64,000 bases of DNA from Ornithinimicrobium pekingense DSM 21552 (GTDB lineage Bacteria > Actinomycetota > Actinomycetes > Actinomycetales > Dermatophilaceae): NCBI RefSeq assembly GCF_000421185.1, contig NZ_ATWJ01000011.1, positions 186,001-250,000 on the forward strand. Reading direction: 5' to 3'. Shown here piece after piece: positions 53,548 through 62,560 of the stretch. The position numbers and the translations under genes are program-made. How positions within the stretch are numbered: the stretch's first letter is position 1; every line of letters begins with the position of its first letter. Under the pieces are notes generated by a model that was not told the origin of the DNA, did not search any database, and saw only the letters and a list, made by a program, of their open reading frames with translations.

Positions 53548-53639
53548 CGGAGGCGGAGGGATTTGAACCCTCGATGGGGCTCTAAACCCCAAACCCGCTT
53601 AGCAGGCGGGCGCCATAGACCAGACTAGGCGACGCCTCC
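53548..53639 (-). tRNA. tRNA-Ser(GCU)
   Basis: 92 nt, acceptor GGAGGCG/CGCCTCC, anticodon loop CTGCTAA (anticodon GCT), long variable arm, T arm GAGGGTTCAAATCCCTC. No CCA encoded. Reads AGC/AGU. Confidence 0.97.
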
Positions 53640-53762
53640 AGATCGCTGATCAATGTACCTGCCACCCGTGGCCGTGCCCAAACCGGGCTCCCAGCCCTCC
53701 ACCAGCGAAGGTTGGTAAGACATGATGGTGCTCTCCTGCCCGCGAAAGGTGCCTCCCGCCGC

Positions 53763-55391
53763 ATGAACGACCGCGACCGCGCCGACGGTGGTGCGCACCC
53801 TCCGTACCGCTCCCGCTCGGAGTGGGTGGGGCAGCAGGACGGACGTCGTCGCGAGACGCTCGGGCGGGCGTTCGGGCTGACCGCCCTCAGCGCCCTGCTG
53901 CCGGGCTCGGGCCTGCTGGCGACCCCCCGGCGCTGGCTGGGCGCCGTCGTCGTGGTCCTGGCGCTCGCGGCCGGCGTCTTCGTCGGGCTCACGGTATGGC
54001 GTGAGGGCCTCGTCGGGACCGCCCTGGCCACCGCCGCCGACGCGGATCTGCTGCGCACCCTGATGTGGGTCCTGGTCGCCGGCACCGTCGTCTGGGTCGG
54101 GGCCGTCGCGCTCACCGCGCTGATGACCCAGCCGAGCCGGGCCGACGGCCGTCAGCGCGGCGCCCTGGCGGCCTTCACCGCGCTGCTGTGCCTGGCCGTC
54201 TCGGCGCCGGCTGCCCTGGGCGTGCGCTACATCGACAGCCACCTCGACGCGATGGACAAGGTCTTCACCTCCTCCGGCGACCGGCCCGCGAGCCCCGGCG
54301 GGGTGGAGCCGACCTCCACCCTCGGCCCGCCCGAGGACCCGTGGGCCAACCTGCCGCGCGTCAACATGCTGCTGCTCGGCTCCGACGCCGCGGAGGCGCG
54401 CGAGGGCACCCGCACCGACACGATGATCGTGGCCAGCATCGACACGCACACCGGCGAGGCCGTGCTCTTCTCGGTCCCGCGCAACCTGCAGGACGTGCCG
54501 ATCCCCCGCGACAACCCGCTCTACAACCTCTACCCCGAGGGCTACGACTGCGGCGACCAGTGCCTGATGAACGCGATCTGGACCGAGGCGGAGAAGACGG
54601 CCGAGGAGCACCCGGGCTGGTACTCCGACGACCCCACCCCCGGCCTGACCGCCACGCGCGAGGTGCTGCAGGCCGTGCTGGGCCTGGAGATCCACCACAC
54701 CGTCATCGTCAACCTGCAGGGTTTTGAGCAGCTCATCGACGCGATGGGCGGGGTGACCGTGACGGTCAAGGAGCGCATCCCGATCAACGGGCGCACCTTC
54801 ACCGGTGCCGACGGCAAGCTCTACCTCGACCCCGACTCCCCCAACCTGGAGTGGCTGGACCCCGGGACGCACACCCTCGACGGGTTCCAGGCGCTGGGCT
54901 ACTCCCGCTCCCGCGTGCTCTCCGACGACTACGACCGCATGCGCCGGCAGCGCTGCATGGTCGCCGCCGTCATCGACCAGGCGCGGCCGATGACGCTGCT
55001 GCAGCGCTACCCGCAGATCATCACCGCCGTCGGTGACAACGTCGTCACCGACATCCCCCAGGAGGACCTGGGCGCGTGGGCCGAGCTCGTCCTGCTGGTG
55101 CAGGAGGGGTCGATCAAGAGCCTGCCCTTCACCGCCTCCAACACCGACACGGCCGACCCCGACTTCTCCGACATCCGCGCCCGGGTGTGGGAGGCCCTCA
55201 ACCCGCCCGAGGACGTGCCGGCCCCTGCTCCCGCCCCGGCCGACGACACCGTCACGGCCACGCCCGGACCGACGGAGGCGCCGCAGGACCCCGCCACCAC
55301 CGAGCCCGCCGACGAGCCCGGGGAGGAGCCGGCGGAGGAGACCGAGGCGCCGGACGACGAGCTCGAGGAGATCGGCGCGGTCTGCGGCTGA
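53763..55391 (+). CDS. LCP-family (LytR-CpsA-Psr) cell-wall glycopolymer ligase
   Basis: A 542-aa protein. Three or four N-terminal helices (~40-160: GLTALSALLPGSGLL, WLGAVVVVLALAAGVFVGL, TLMWVLVAGTVVWVGAVAL, ALLCLAVSAPAALGV) precede the LCP domain (VNMLLLGSDAAEAREGTRTDTMIVASIDTHTGEAVLFSVPRNLQDV, DGFQALGYSRSRVLSDDYDRMRRQRCM) with the usual Arg/Asp residues. The C-terminal tail is Pro/Asp/Glu/Thr-rich. It attaches teichoic acid or similar polymers to peptidoglycan. The ATG at 53763 is in a weak context and the start is tentative. Confidence 0.9.
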   Translation: MNDRDRADGGAHPPYRSRSEWVGQQDGRRRETLGRAFGLTALSALLPGSGLLATPRRWLGAVVVVLALAAGVFVGLTVWREGLVGTALATAADADLLRTLMWVLVAGTVVWVGAVALTALMTQPSRADGRQRGALAAFTALLCLAVSAPAALGVRYIDSHLDAMDKVFTSSGDRPASPGGVEPTSTLGPPEDPWANLPRVNMLLLGSDAAEAREGTRTDTMIVASIDTHTGEAVLFSVPRNLQDVPIPRDNPLYNLYPEGYDCGDQCLMNAIWTEAEKTAEEHPGWYSDDPTPGLTATREVLQAVLGLEIHHTVIVNLQGFEQLIDAMGGVTVTVKERIPINGRTFTGADGKLYLDPDSPNLEWLDPGTHTLDGFQALGYSRSRVLSDDYDRMRRQRCMVAAVIDQARPMTLLQRYPQIITAVGDNVVTDIPQEDLGAWAELVLLVQEGSIKSLPFTASNTDTADPDFSDIRARVWEALNPPEDVPAPAPAPADDTVTATPGPTEAPQDPATTEPADEPGEEPAEETEAPDDELEEIGAVCG

Positions 55392-55503
55392 CCGCGCGGT
55401 CCGCGGCTGACGGTCTGGTCACCCTCGGCCGGGGGGTTCGCGGCGCTCCGTCCCACGTGGCATCATCGTGCGGACGCCGGGGCGATGCCTCGCCCCGGGG
55501 CCA

Positions 55504-55588
55504 GGAGGGTTCGCATAGCGGCCGAGTGCAGGCGCCTTGAAAGCGCCCGAGGTTGACGCCTCCGTGGGTTCAAATCCCACACCCTCCG
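55504..55588 (+). tRNA. tRNA-Ser(UGA)
   Basis: 85 nt, acceptor GGAGGGT/ACCCTCC, anticodon loop CTTGAAA (anticodon TGA), long variable arm, T arm GTGGGTTCAAATCCCAC. No CCA encoded. Reads UCA. Confidence 0.97.
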
Positions 55589-55702
55589 CCTGTTGACCTG
55601 CAGTTGCACCCGTCGCGGACGCACGGTGCCGCTCGGCGTGCCATGTCCGTCCGCCGCTTGTAGTGTCGAGGGCGAACTCGTTGACCCACGAAAGGAGTCA
55701 TC

Positions 55703-56077
55703 ATGAACAAGATGTTGCTGCTCGTCGGTGCCGGGATCGGTTATGTGCTGGGGGCCCGCGCCGGACGCGAGCGTTACGACCAGATCGCCGACCAGGCCAA
55801 CAAGCTGTGGACCGACCCCCGCGTCCAGACCAAGGTCGAGGAGGTCAAGGCCAAGGCGCCGGAGATGGCGCACCAGGTCGGGGAGCAGGCCAAGTCCAAG
55901 GTCGACGAGGCCAAGCACCGGGTCTCGGGCGGTTCCTCGGGCTCGGGCATGGGCTCCGACTCGGGCTCGGGCTCCGGCGACACCTTCCAGAACGCGACCG
56001 GGTCCTACGACCCCGAGACCGGTACCACGACCGTGGACACCACCGGCTTCGGCCCGGGCGGGGAGAAGCTGCCCTGA
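55703..56077 (+). CDS. YtxH-like protein
   Basis: A 124-aa protein: one short N-terminal hydrophobic segment (LLLVGAGIGYVLGARAGRERYDQIADQANKLW), a charged helix (VQTKVEEVKAKAPEMAHQVGEQAKSKVDEAKHRVSG, coiled-coil or LEA-like), then a Ser/Gly-rich tail (SGSGMGSDSGSGSG). Resembles YtxH, a general-stress membrane protein. GAAAGGAG lies upstream of the ATG. Confidence 0.85.
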   Translation: MNKMLLLVGAGIGYVLGARAGRERYDQIADQANKLWTDPRVQTKVEEVKAKAPEMAHQVGEQAKSKVDEAKHRVSGGSSGSGMGSDSGSGSGDTFQNATGSYDPETGTTTVDTTGFGPGGEKLP

Positions 56078-56115
56078 CCCGACCGGTGCCGGCCCTGCGG
56101 GGCTGACCGGACATG

Positions 56116-56149
56116 ACGAAGGCCCACCCCGTCCGGGGTGGGCCTTCGT
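56116..56149. terminator. bidirectional terminator
   Basis: ACGAAGGCCCACCCC (56116-56130) pairs with 56135-56149 around GTCC. A 15-bp perfect stem between the convergent YtxH-like and cysE genes. Confidence 0.88.
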
Positions 56150-56189
56150 CGTGCGTGGGGTAGGCCCTCGTCGTGGGTGGCAGCCCGAC

Positions 56190-56804
56190 CTAGATCCAGA
56201 GCGCCGGCTCGTCGTAGAGGGCGTGCTGGGGGTCGACCCCGGAGTCGGGGTGGCGGATCTTGGCCGGGATGCCGGTGGCCACCGACATCGAGGGCACGTC
56301 CTTGGTCACCACCGCGTTGGCGCCGACCTGGACCCCGTGGCCCAGCACGATGTTGCCGAGCACCTTGGCACCGGCCCCGATCGTCACCCCGTCACCGAGG
56401 GTGGGGTGACGCTTGACGGCCTCCATCGAGCGGCCACCCAGGGTGACGCCGTGGTAGAGCATCACGTCGTCGCCGACCTCGGCGGTCTCGCCGATGACGA
56501 CCCCCATACCGTGGTCGATGAAGAAGCGCCGGCCGATGGTCGCACCGGGGTGGATCTCCACCCCGGTGACCGCCCGGGCCGCCTGCGAGAGCAGGCGGGC
56601 GGGCAGCCGTGCCCCGGAGGTCCACATGCGGTGGGAGACCCGGTGCGTCCAGATCGCGTGCAGCCCCGGGGAGGCCAGGGCCATCTCCAGCCGGCTGTCC
56701 GTGGCGGGGTCGCGGGCGACGGCGGCGTCCAGGTCCTCCCGGATGCCCCCGGCGAGACGGCCGAGGGCTCCGGCGGCCTTCCGTGGTGAGCGCAGGAGGA
56801 ACAT
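56190..56804 (-). CDS. cysE: serine O-acetyltransferase
   Basis: Makes O-acetylserine for cysteine synthesis from serine and acetyl-CoA. 204 aa, the short SAT form, with the left-handed beta-helix pattern [44 protein letters not shown]. It ends PALWI; a C-terminal Ile is what allows SAT to dock into cysteine synthase. It follows cysK by 6 nt. Confidence 0.96.
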   Translation of the reverse strand: MFLLRSPRKAAGALGRLAGGIREDLDAAVARDPATDSRLEMALASPGLHAIWTHRVSHRMWTSGARLPARLLSQAARAVTGVEIHPGATIGRRFFIDHGMGVVIGETAEVGDDVMLYHGVTLGGRSMEAVKRHPTLGDGVTIGAGAKVLGNIVLGHGVQVGANAVVTKDVPSMSVATGIPAKIRHPDSGVDPQHALYDEPALWI

Positions 56805-56810
56805 CGGCGG

Positions 56811-57746
56811 TCAGTCCCTCAGGTCCTCGAAGAGCACCGTGGACAGGTAGCGCTCACCGAAGGAGGGGATGACCACGACGATGGTCCGGCCCGCCATCTC
56901 GGGGCGCCTGGCGATCTCCAGCGCCGCCCACACGTTGGCGCCGGAGGAGATCCCGGCGAGGATGCCCTCCTCGGTGGCCAGGGCGCGCGAGACGCGGATG
57001 GAGTCCTCCAGGGTCGCGTCGAGGACCTCGTCGTAGAGCTCGGTGTCGAGGATCTCGGGCACGAAGTTGGCGCCCAGGCCCTGGATCTTGTGCGGCCCCG
57101 GCTGGCCGCCGTTGAGGATCGGGCTGTCCTTGGGCTCGACGACGACGAGGCGCACGTCCGGCTTCTGCTCGCGCAGGTAGCGGCCGGCGCCGGTGATGGT
57201 GCCGCCGGTGCCGACGCCGGCGACGAAGACGTCGACCTGGCCGTCGGTGTCGGACCAGACCTCAGGACCGGTCGTCTCGTAGTGCACCTTGACGTTGGCC
57301 GGGTTGGCGAACTGGCGGGCGCGCACGGCGCCCCGCTCGGCGGCGATCTCCTCGGCCTTGGCGACGGCACCCTTCATCCCCTCGGCGCCGGGGGTCAGGA
57401 CCAGCTCGGCGCCGTAGGCGCGCAGCAGCGCACGGCGCTCCAGGCTCATCGTCTCCGGCATGGCCAGGATGACCTTGTAGCCGCGGGCAGCCCCGACCAT
57501 CGCCAGCGCGATGCCGGTGTTGCCCGAGGTCCCCTCCACGATGGTGCCGCCGGGCTGCAGCTCGCCGGCCTCGACCGCGGCGTCGATGATGGAGGCGCCG
57601 ATGCGGTCCTTGACGGAGGCCGCAGGGTTCTGCGACTCGAGCTTGACCAGCACCCGGGTCCCCTCCTGGATGCCGTCGGTCAGGCGGTTGAGGCGGACGA
57701 GCGGGGTACGGCCGATGACCTGGGTGATGTCGTCGTAGACGGGCAC
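56811..57746 (-). CDS. cysK: cysteine synthase A
   Basis: O-acetylserine plus sulfide to cysteine. 311 aa; PLP Lys in [65 protein letters not shown] start with GGAAAGG upstream; TATAAC near 57783 (minus) may be its -10 box. Co-transcribed with cysE. Confidence 0.97.
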   Translation of the reverse strand: MPVYDDITQVIGRTPLVRLNRLTDGIQEGTRVLVKLESQNPAASVKDRIGASIIDAAVEAGELQPGGTIVEGTSGNTGIALAMVGAARGYKVILAMPETMSLERRALLRAYGAELVLTPGAEGMKGAVAKAEEIAAERGAVRARQFANPANVKVHYETTGPEVWSDTDGQVDVFVAGVGTGGTITGAGRYLREQKPDVRLVVVEPKDSPILNGGQPGPHKIQGLGANFVPEILDTELYDEVLDATLEDSIRVSRALATEEGILAGISSGANVWAALEIARRPEMAGRTIVVVIPSFGERYLSTVLFEDLRD

Positions 57747-57886
57747 AGGGGAACCTTTCCTCGGGGGGCAGCTGCTTCAAGGTTATACAACTGGCAACGG
57801 GGCGTTATTCCATACCCGTCGGTCGCCTGGCGCAGCCGTTCCGTACCCGCCGGTCACCTGTTGCGGCCGGTGCCCGGTGCGGGCAC

Positions 57887-57892
57887 TACCCT
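57887..57892 (+). promoter_or_regulatory. -10 box of leaderless IspQ-like gene
   Basis: TACCCT, 6 nt before the ATG at 57899. Confidence 0.5.
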
Positions 57893-57898
57893 GCCCCT

Positions 57899-60244
57899 AT
57901 GGACGTGGGAGCACTGCAGGTCGTCGCCATCGTCGTCGCGGCACTCGTCACCCTGGCCGCGGTCGCGCTGTTCGTGCGCACGGTCGCGGGCTTCGTGGCC
58001 AGGTTCCGGCTCGGGCAGCCCGAGGCCGGGCGCACCGACGAGCCCGGCACACGGGCGGTGACCCTGCTGCGGGAGTTCCTCGGGCACACCCGGATGGCGC
58101 GCAAACCGGTGGTCGCCGTGGCGCACTGGTTCGTCATGGTCAGCTTCGGCCTGCTCGTCCTGACCCTGGTCACCGCCTACGGCCAGCTCTTCGCGCCCAC
58201 CTTCGCCCTGCCGCTCATCGGCCACTTCGCGCCCTACGAGTGGCTCACCGAGCTGTTCGGCTGGGCCGCGGTCCTGGGCATCCTCGTGCTCATCGTCGTC
58301 CGCCAGGTGCGCCACCCCCGCGGGGAGGGCCGCCGCTCGCGCTTCTGGGGCTCCAGCTTCTGGCAGGCCTACTTCGTCGAGGCGGTCATCCTCGGCGTGG
58401 GCGTCTGCATCGTGCTCCTGCGGGGTATGGAGTACGCGCTCGGCCGGCAGACCGGCGAGAGCTGGGCGACGCTGACGCACTTCCCGCTCACCGCCTGGGT
58501 CGGCGGCCTCTTCTCCGGGATGTCCGTCGGGGCGCTGGAGACCGCGATCGTGCTCGTCGCCCTGCTCAAGATCCTCATCTCGATGGCCTGGATGATCACG
58601 ATCGCCCTGGTGCCGACGATGGGCGTGGCCTGGCACCGCTTCCTGGCCTTCTTCAACATCTACCTCAAGCGCCACCCCGAGGGTCGCACCAGCCTGGGTG
58701 AGCTGCAGCCGATCGCCGTGGACGGCACGCCGGTCGACTTCGAGGACATCGAGGAGCTCGACGAGGACGCCGCCCTGGGCGCCGGCAAGGTCGAGGACTT
58801 CACCTGGAAGGGCCTGCTCGACTTCTCCACCTGCACCGAGTGCGGCCGCTGCCAGGAGCAGTGCCCCGCGTGGAACACCGACAAGCCCCTCTCGCCCAAG
58901 ATGGTCGTGCTCAACCTGCGCAACCACCACCACGCGAAGGCACCGTGGCTGCTGGCCGACAGCGAGCACCGCCAGGCCGCTGCCGAGGCGTTCGCCGCGC
59001 TCGGCGACGGGCCCCGCCCCGACCAGCTGCACGGCATACCCACCTCTGCGGTGGCCGAGGCCCAGCGCGAGCTGGTCGGCGCCACCGAGGGTGACCCGAC
59101 GGTCCCCAGCGGCGGCGCGGTCATCGACCCCGACGTCATCTGGTCGTGCACGACCTGCGGCGCCTGCGTGGAGCAGTGCCCGGTCGACATCGAGCACGTC
59201 GACGAGATCGTCGACATGCGCCGCTACCAGACGCTCATCGAGTCGGCCTTCCCCACCGAGCTGGGCGGGCTGTTCAAGAACCTCGAGAACAAGGGCAACC
59301 CCTGGGGGATGAACGCCCGGCTGCGGATGGACTGGGCCAAGGACCTGCCGTTCGAGATCCCGATGGCCGGTGCCGACGTCGAGGACCTGGGCGAGGTCGA
59401 CTACCTGTTCTGGGTCGGGTGCGCGGGCGCCTTCGAGGACCGCGCCAAGAAGACCACGCGCGCGGTGGCCGAGCTGCTGCACACCGCGGGGGTCTCCTTC
59501 GCGGTGCTCGGCGACGGCGAGACGTGCACCGGCGACCCCGCCCGGCGCGCCGGCAACGAGTTCCTCTTCCAGATGCTGGCGATGCAGAACGTCGAGGTCC
59601 TCAAGGAGGTCAACGCGACCAAGATCGTCGTGACCTGCGCCCACTGCTTCAACACGATCAAGAACGAGTACCCGCAGGTCGGTGGCCAGTTCGAGGTCGT
59701 GCACCACACCCAGCTGCTCAACCGGCTGGTGCGCGAGAAGCGGCTCACCCCGGTGCACCGTCCCGCCGACGCCGACACCACCGGTGTGGCCTCCACCGCC
59801 GAGAGCGTGACCTACCACGACCCGTGCTACCTGGGCCGGCACAACCAGGTCTACGCCCCGCCGCGCGAGCTGCTCGGCGCCCTGCCCGGGGTGGAGATGA
59901 AGGAGATGCCGCGCCACGGCGAGAAGTCCTTCTGCTGCGGCGCCGGCGGCGCGCGCATGTGGATGGAGGAGAAGCTCGGCACCCGCATCAACCTCAACCG
60001 CACCGAGGAGGCGATCGCCACCGGCGCCGACCGGATCGCGATCGGCTGCCCGTTCTGCCGCGTCATGCTCTCCGACGGCCTGACCCAGAAGCAGTCCGAG
60101 GGCGCGCGCGAGGAGATCGAGGTCGTCGACGTCGCGCAGATGCTGCTGGCCGCGGTGCGTCGCGGCCAGGAGGGCGAGGAGGCGCAGGCCACCGAGCCGG
60201 CCCCCGACCCGCAGCCCGAGCCCGACCCGCAGCCCGCCGGCTGA
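57899..60244 (+). CDS. heterodisulfide-reductase-like iron-sulfur membrane protein (IspQ-like)
   Basis: A 781-aa membrane iron-sulfur reductase. N-terminal region with about six helices (~5-265, with His pairs typical of heme b in VAHWFVMVSFG and WHRFLAFF), two 4Fe-4S motifs (CTECGRCQEQCPAW and CTTCGACVEQCPVD), and two CCG domains (WVGCAGAFEDRAKK, HDPCYLGRHN and EKSFCCGAGGARMWMEEKLG). Matches the family of M. tuberculosis Rv0338c, reported to supply electrons to the isoprenoid enzymes. A Pro/Asp/Glu-rich tail closes it. Followed by a long palindrome. Confidence 0.92.
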   Translation: MDVGALQVVAIVVAALVTLAAVALFVRTVAGFVARFRLGQPEAGRTDEPGTRAVTLLREFLGHTRMARKPVVAVAHWFVMVSFGLLVLTLVTAYGQLFAPTFALPLIGHFAPYEWLTELFGWAAVLGILVLIVVRQVRHPRGEGRRSRFWGSSFWQAYFVEAVILGVGVCIVLLRGMEYALGRQTGESWATLTHFPLTAWVGGLFSGMSVGALETAIVLVALLKILISMAWMITIALVPTMGVAWHRFLAFFNIYLKRHPEGRTSLGELQPIAVDGTPVDFEDIEELDEDAALGAGKVEDFTWKGLLDFSTCTECGRCQEQCPAWNTDKPLSPKMVVLNLRNHHHAKAPWLLADSEHRQAAAEAFAALGDGPRPDQLHGIPTSAVAEAQRELVGATEGDPTVPSGGAVIDPDVIWSCTTCGACVEQCPVDIEHVDEIVDMRRYQTLIESAFPTELGGLFKNLENKGNPWGMNARLRMDWAKDLPFEIPMAGADVEDLGEVDYLFWVGCAGAFEDRAKKTTRAVAELLHTAGVSFAVLGDGETCTGDPARRAGNEFLFQMLAMQNVEVLKEVNATKIVVTCAHCFNTIKNEYPQVGGQFEVVHHTQLLNRLVREKRLTPVHRPADADTTGVASTAESVTYHDPCYLGRHNQVYAPPRELLGALPGVEMKEMPRHGEKSFCCGAGGARMWMEEKLGTRINLNRTEEAIATGADRIAIGCPFCRVMLSDGLTQKQSEGAREEIEVVDVAQMLLAAVRRGQEGEEAQATEPAPDPQPEPDPQPAG

Positions 60245-60288
60245 GACGCGGCGGCGCGGCCGGGGACGGTCGCGGCCGTCTCCGCCCC

Positions 60289-60356
60289 ACTCACGTACTC
60301 ATCCTGCAGAGATCACATGATGCATCATGCGTTCTCTGCAGGATGAGTACGTGAGT
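60289..60356. repeat. 68-bp near-perfect palindrome
   Basis: 24-bp perfect arms (60289-60312 and 60333-60356) plus an inner 14-bp palindrome CATGATGCATCATG (60316-60329), all on the same centre (60322.5). Only three base pairs are unmatched (60313-60315 with 60330-60332). Lies between the convergent IspQ-like and VanY-like genes. May be a terminator but is far longer than others here and has no run of T. Confidence 0.9.
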
Positions 60357-60367
60357 CGGCTGCCGGG

Positions 60368-61366
60368 TCAGGGCTCGGCGGTCGCGGCCTCGAGCGCGAC
60401 CGGGGCGAAGTCCTCCCAGTAGGCCTCGCCGCGCAGGTGCATCGCCCACGCGGCGCGCGGGCCGACGTAGCGCAGGTGCCACGGCTCGTAGGCGTAGCCG
60501 GTGACCTCCTCGCCGTCCTCGGGGTAGCGCACGATGAACCCGAAGCGGTGGGCGTGGGCGGCGACCCACCGACCGTCGTCGCTGTCGCCGAAGCAGTCGA
60601 AGCCGCCGCACTCCCCCGTGACGTCGACGGCGAGGCCGAGCTGGTGCTCGCTGTGCCCGGGCTGCGCCGAGACCTGGTCGGCCCGCTCGGCCCCCAGGCG
60701 ACGGACCCAGTCCTCGTGCGTGCCCGCCTGCGTGTCGTGGTCGCGGAAGCCGGAGGTCACGGCCAGGTAGTCGTGGCCCGCGTCACGGGCCTCGTCCAGG
60801 AGCGCGGCGACCTGGGCGACGACCTCCTCGCGCGCCTCGTAGAGGCCGCCGGGCAGGGGTGCGAGGTCGTCCGGGGCGTAGCGCAGCGGACGGACCGCCT
60901 GCTCGCGGGTGACGAGCGCGTAGAGCCGCTCCGGCTCCTGCGCCTCCAGCGTGGTCGGCGGCAGCCCGCCGGCCGGGCCGAGCGGGCCGCACAGCAGACC
61001 GGCGACGGACAGGACCAGACCGCCGAGGGAGCCGTCGGAGACAGGGGACGAGGCGGCCGCGCCGCAGTCGACGGGCCTCGACGGCCCCGACGGGCCGGGG
61101 GTCTCGCTCGCCTCGGTCGCCTCACGGTTGCGCCGGTCGTCCTCCTCGGAGGGGGTGACTGCCACCGGGTCCTCCCCCGCCACCAGACCGGCACCCGCCG
61201 CGACCAACCCGCCGCCCGACGCCACTGGCGCGGGCACGGCATACCCCTGGGGCGTGCCGGAGGCGACGCCGAGGGCGAGCAGGAGCGCGGTGCCCGCCCC
61301 GGCCGCGACCGCCCCGGCCGCGCCGCGGGGGACGCGCTGCTCGGGCGGGGCGGGACCGGGGCGCAT
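60368..61366 (-). CDS. VanY-family D-Ala-D-Ala carboxypeptidase
   Basis: A 332-aa secreted peptidase. The N-terminus has a signal/anchor helix (GAAGAVAAGAGTALLLALGVASG), then a long disordered linker and a hydrophobic patch, then the VanY domain: VTSGFRDHDTQAGTHEDWV, SEHQLGLAVDVTGE (zinc His and Asp), and EPWHLRYVG. It trims the terminal D-Ala of peptidoglycan. The start at 61366 lies 3 nt past the dcd stop, so the two are co-transcribed. Confidence 0.9.
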   Translation of the reverse strand: MRPGPAPPEQRVPRGAAGAVAAGAGTALLLALGVASGTPQGYAVPAPVASGGGLVAAGAGLVAGEDPVAVTPSEEDDRRNREATEASETPGPSGPSRPVDCGAAASSPVSDGSLGGLVLSVAGLLCGPLGPAGGLPPTTLEAQEPERLYALVTREQAVRPLRYAPDDLAPLPGGLYEAREEVVAQVAALLDEARDAGHDYLAVTSGFRDHDTQAGTHEDWVRRLGAERADQVSAQPGHSEHQLGLAVDVTGECGGFDCFGDSDDGRWVAAHAHRFGFIVRYPEDGEEVTGYAYEPWHLRYVGPRAAWAMHLRGEAYWEDFAPVALEAATAEP

Positions 61367-61368
61367 CG

Positions 61369-61950
61369 TCAGCCCGAGACCGGGGCGCGGTAGAAGTTCT
61401 GGAAGGAGCGGCTCGCGGTCGGCCCACGCTGGCCCTGGTAGTGGCTGCCCTTGTCGGAGGAGCCGTAGGGGTGCTCGGCGGGCGAGCTGAGCTGGAAGAA
61501 GCACAGCTGGCCGATCTTCATGCCGGGATGCAGCACGATCGGCAGCGTCGCGACGTTGGACAGCTCGAGGGTCACGTGCCCGGTGAAGCCGGGGTCGACG
61601 AAGCCGGCCGTCGCGTGGGTGAGCAGCCCCAGGCGGCCCAGCGAGCTCTTGCCCTCGACCCGCGCGGCGACGTCGTCGGGCAGCGTCACCTGCTCGTAGG
61701 TGGACCCCAGGACGAACTCCCCCGGGTGCAGCACGAACGACTCGTCCTTCTCCACCTCGACGAGCCGCGTCAGGTCGGGCTGGTCCTGCGCGGGGTCGAT
61801 CACGGGGTACTTGTGGTTGTCGAAGAGCCGGAAGTAGCGGTCGAGGCGCACGTCGACGCTGGACGGCTGGACCATCGCCGGCTCCCACGGGTCGAGCACG
61901 ACCCTGCCGGCGTCGATCTGAGCACGGATATCGCGGTCGGAGAGGAGCAC
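61369..61950 (-). CDS. dcd: dCTP deaminase (likely dUMP-forming)
   Basis: 193 aa, trimeric dUTPase fold: [99 protein letters not shown]. Actinobacterial enzymes of this type convert dCTP directly to dUMP. GTG start with TAGGGT 6 nt upstream (leaderless). Confidence 0.96.
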   Translation of the reverse strand: MLLSDRDIRAQIDAGRVVLDPWEPAMVQPSSVDVRLDRYFRLFDNHKYPVIDPAQDQPDLTRLVEVEKDESFVLHPGEFVLGSTYEQVTLPDDVAARVEGKSSLGRLGLLTHATAGFVDPGFTGHVTLELSNVATLPIVLHPGMKIGQLCFFQLSSPAEHPYGSSDKGSHYQGQRGPTASRSFQNFYRAPVSG

Positions 61951-61956
61951 GCAGAC

Positions 61957-61962
61957 ACCCTA
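61957..61962 (-). promoter_or_regulatory. -10 box of leaderless dcd
   Basis: Reads TAGGGT on the minus strand, 6 nt before the GTG at 61950. Confidence 0.5.
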
Positions 61963-61975
61963 ACGGTGGGGCGGC

Positions 61976-62005
61976 TTGGAGGCGGTCGACAGGCCGCGTT
62001 AGTAT
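61976..62005 (+). promoter_or_regulatory. tRNA-Gly promoter
   Basis: TTGGAG (61976-61981), 18-bp spacer, TAGTAT (62000-62005); the tRNA begins about 20 nt past the predicted transcript start. Confidence 0.65.
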
Positions 62006-62031
62006 GGCGCTTCGGCCCCGCCGCGGGCCTC

Positions 62032-62102
62032 GCGGGCGTAGTTCAATGGTAGAACATCAGCTTCCCAAGCTGAATACGCGAGTTCGATTCTCGTCGCCCG
62101 CT
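62032..62102 (+). tRNA. tRNA-Gly(CCC)
   Basis: 71 nt, acceptor GCGGGCG/CGCCCGC, anticodon stem TCAGC/GCTGA, loop TTCCCAA giving anticodon CCC. No CCA encoded. Reads GGG. Confidence 0.96.
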
Positions 62103-62112
62103 CGCAGACGAC

Positions 62113-62146
62113 GAAGCCCCCGCCGGGTCCGCCCGGCGGGGGCTTC
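62113..62146. terminator. terminator after tRNA-Gly
   Basis: GAAGCCCCCGCCGGG (62113-62127) pairs with 62132-62146 around TCCG, a 15-bp perfect stem between tRNA-Gly and the convergent cutA. Confidence 0.88.
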
Positions 62147-62170
62147 TCGCGTCCGGTCCCGGCGCGCGGC

Positions 62171-62560
62171 TCAGGCGCCGGCGCGCGGCTCGTCGGGTAT
62201 GCCGTCCGATCCCCTGCGCACCCACGAGGCGTAGGAGGACAGCGCCTGGGTGACCGGCACCGCGATGACCTCGGGCACGTCGTAGCGGTGCTGCGAGACG
62301 ACCGCCTCGGCCAGCTCGGGGAAGGACTGCGCGGTGGTCTTGGCCAGCAGCAGCCACTCCTCGTGGTGCTGCACCTCGTCCTCCCAGGTGTAGAACGACA
62401 TCATCGGCCCGAGGACCTGCACGCAGGCGGCCAGCTGGCGCCCGACGAGGTCGTCGGCGAGCCGGCGGGCCGACTCGGCGTCGGGCACGGCGACGCGGGC
62501 CTCGACCAGCGGCGGCTCGCTCGGTGGCAGGGGCGCGGGCGTGACGGGCAGGGCGGTCAC
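62171..62560 (-). CDS. cutA: CutA-like divalent-cation tolerance protein
   Basis: 129 aa, trimeric PII-like fold: VPDAESARRLADDLVGRQLAACVQVLGPMMSFYTWEDEVQHHEEWLLLAKTT and HRYDVPEVIAVPV. A 20-residue Pro-rich N-terminus is unusual; the GTG at 62560 overlaps the aminotransferase stop by 4 nt. Role in copper tolerance is from E. coli only and not secure. Confidence 0.9.
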   Translation of the reverse strand: MTALPVTPAPLPPSEPPLVEARVAVPDAESARRLADDLVGRQLAACVQVLGPMMSFYTWEDEVQHHEEWLLLAKTTAQSFPELAEAVVSQHRYDVPEVIAVPVTQALSSYASWVRRGSDGIPDEPRAGA

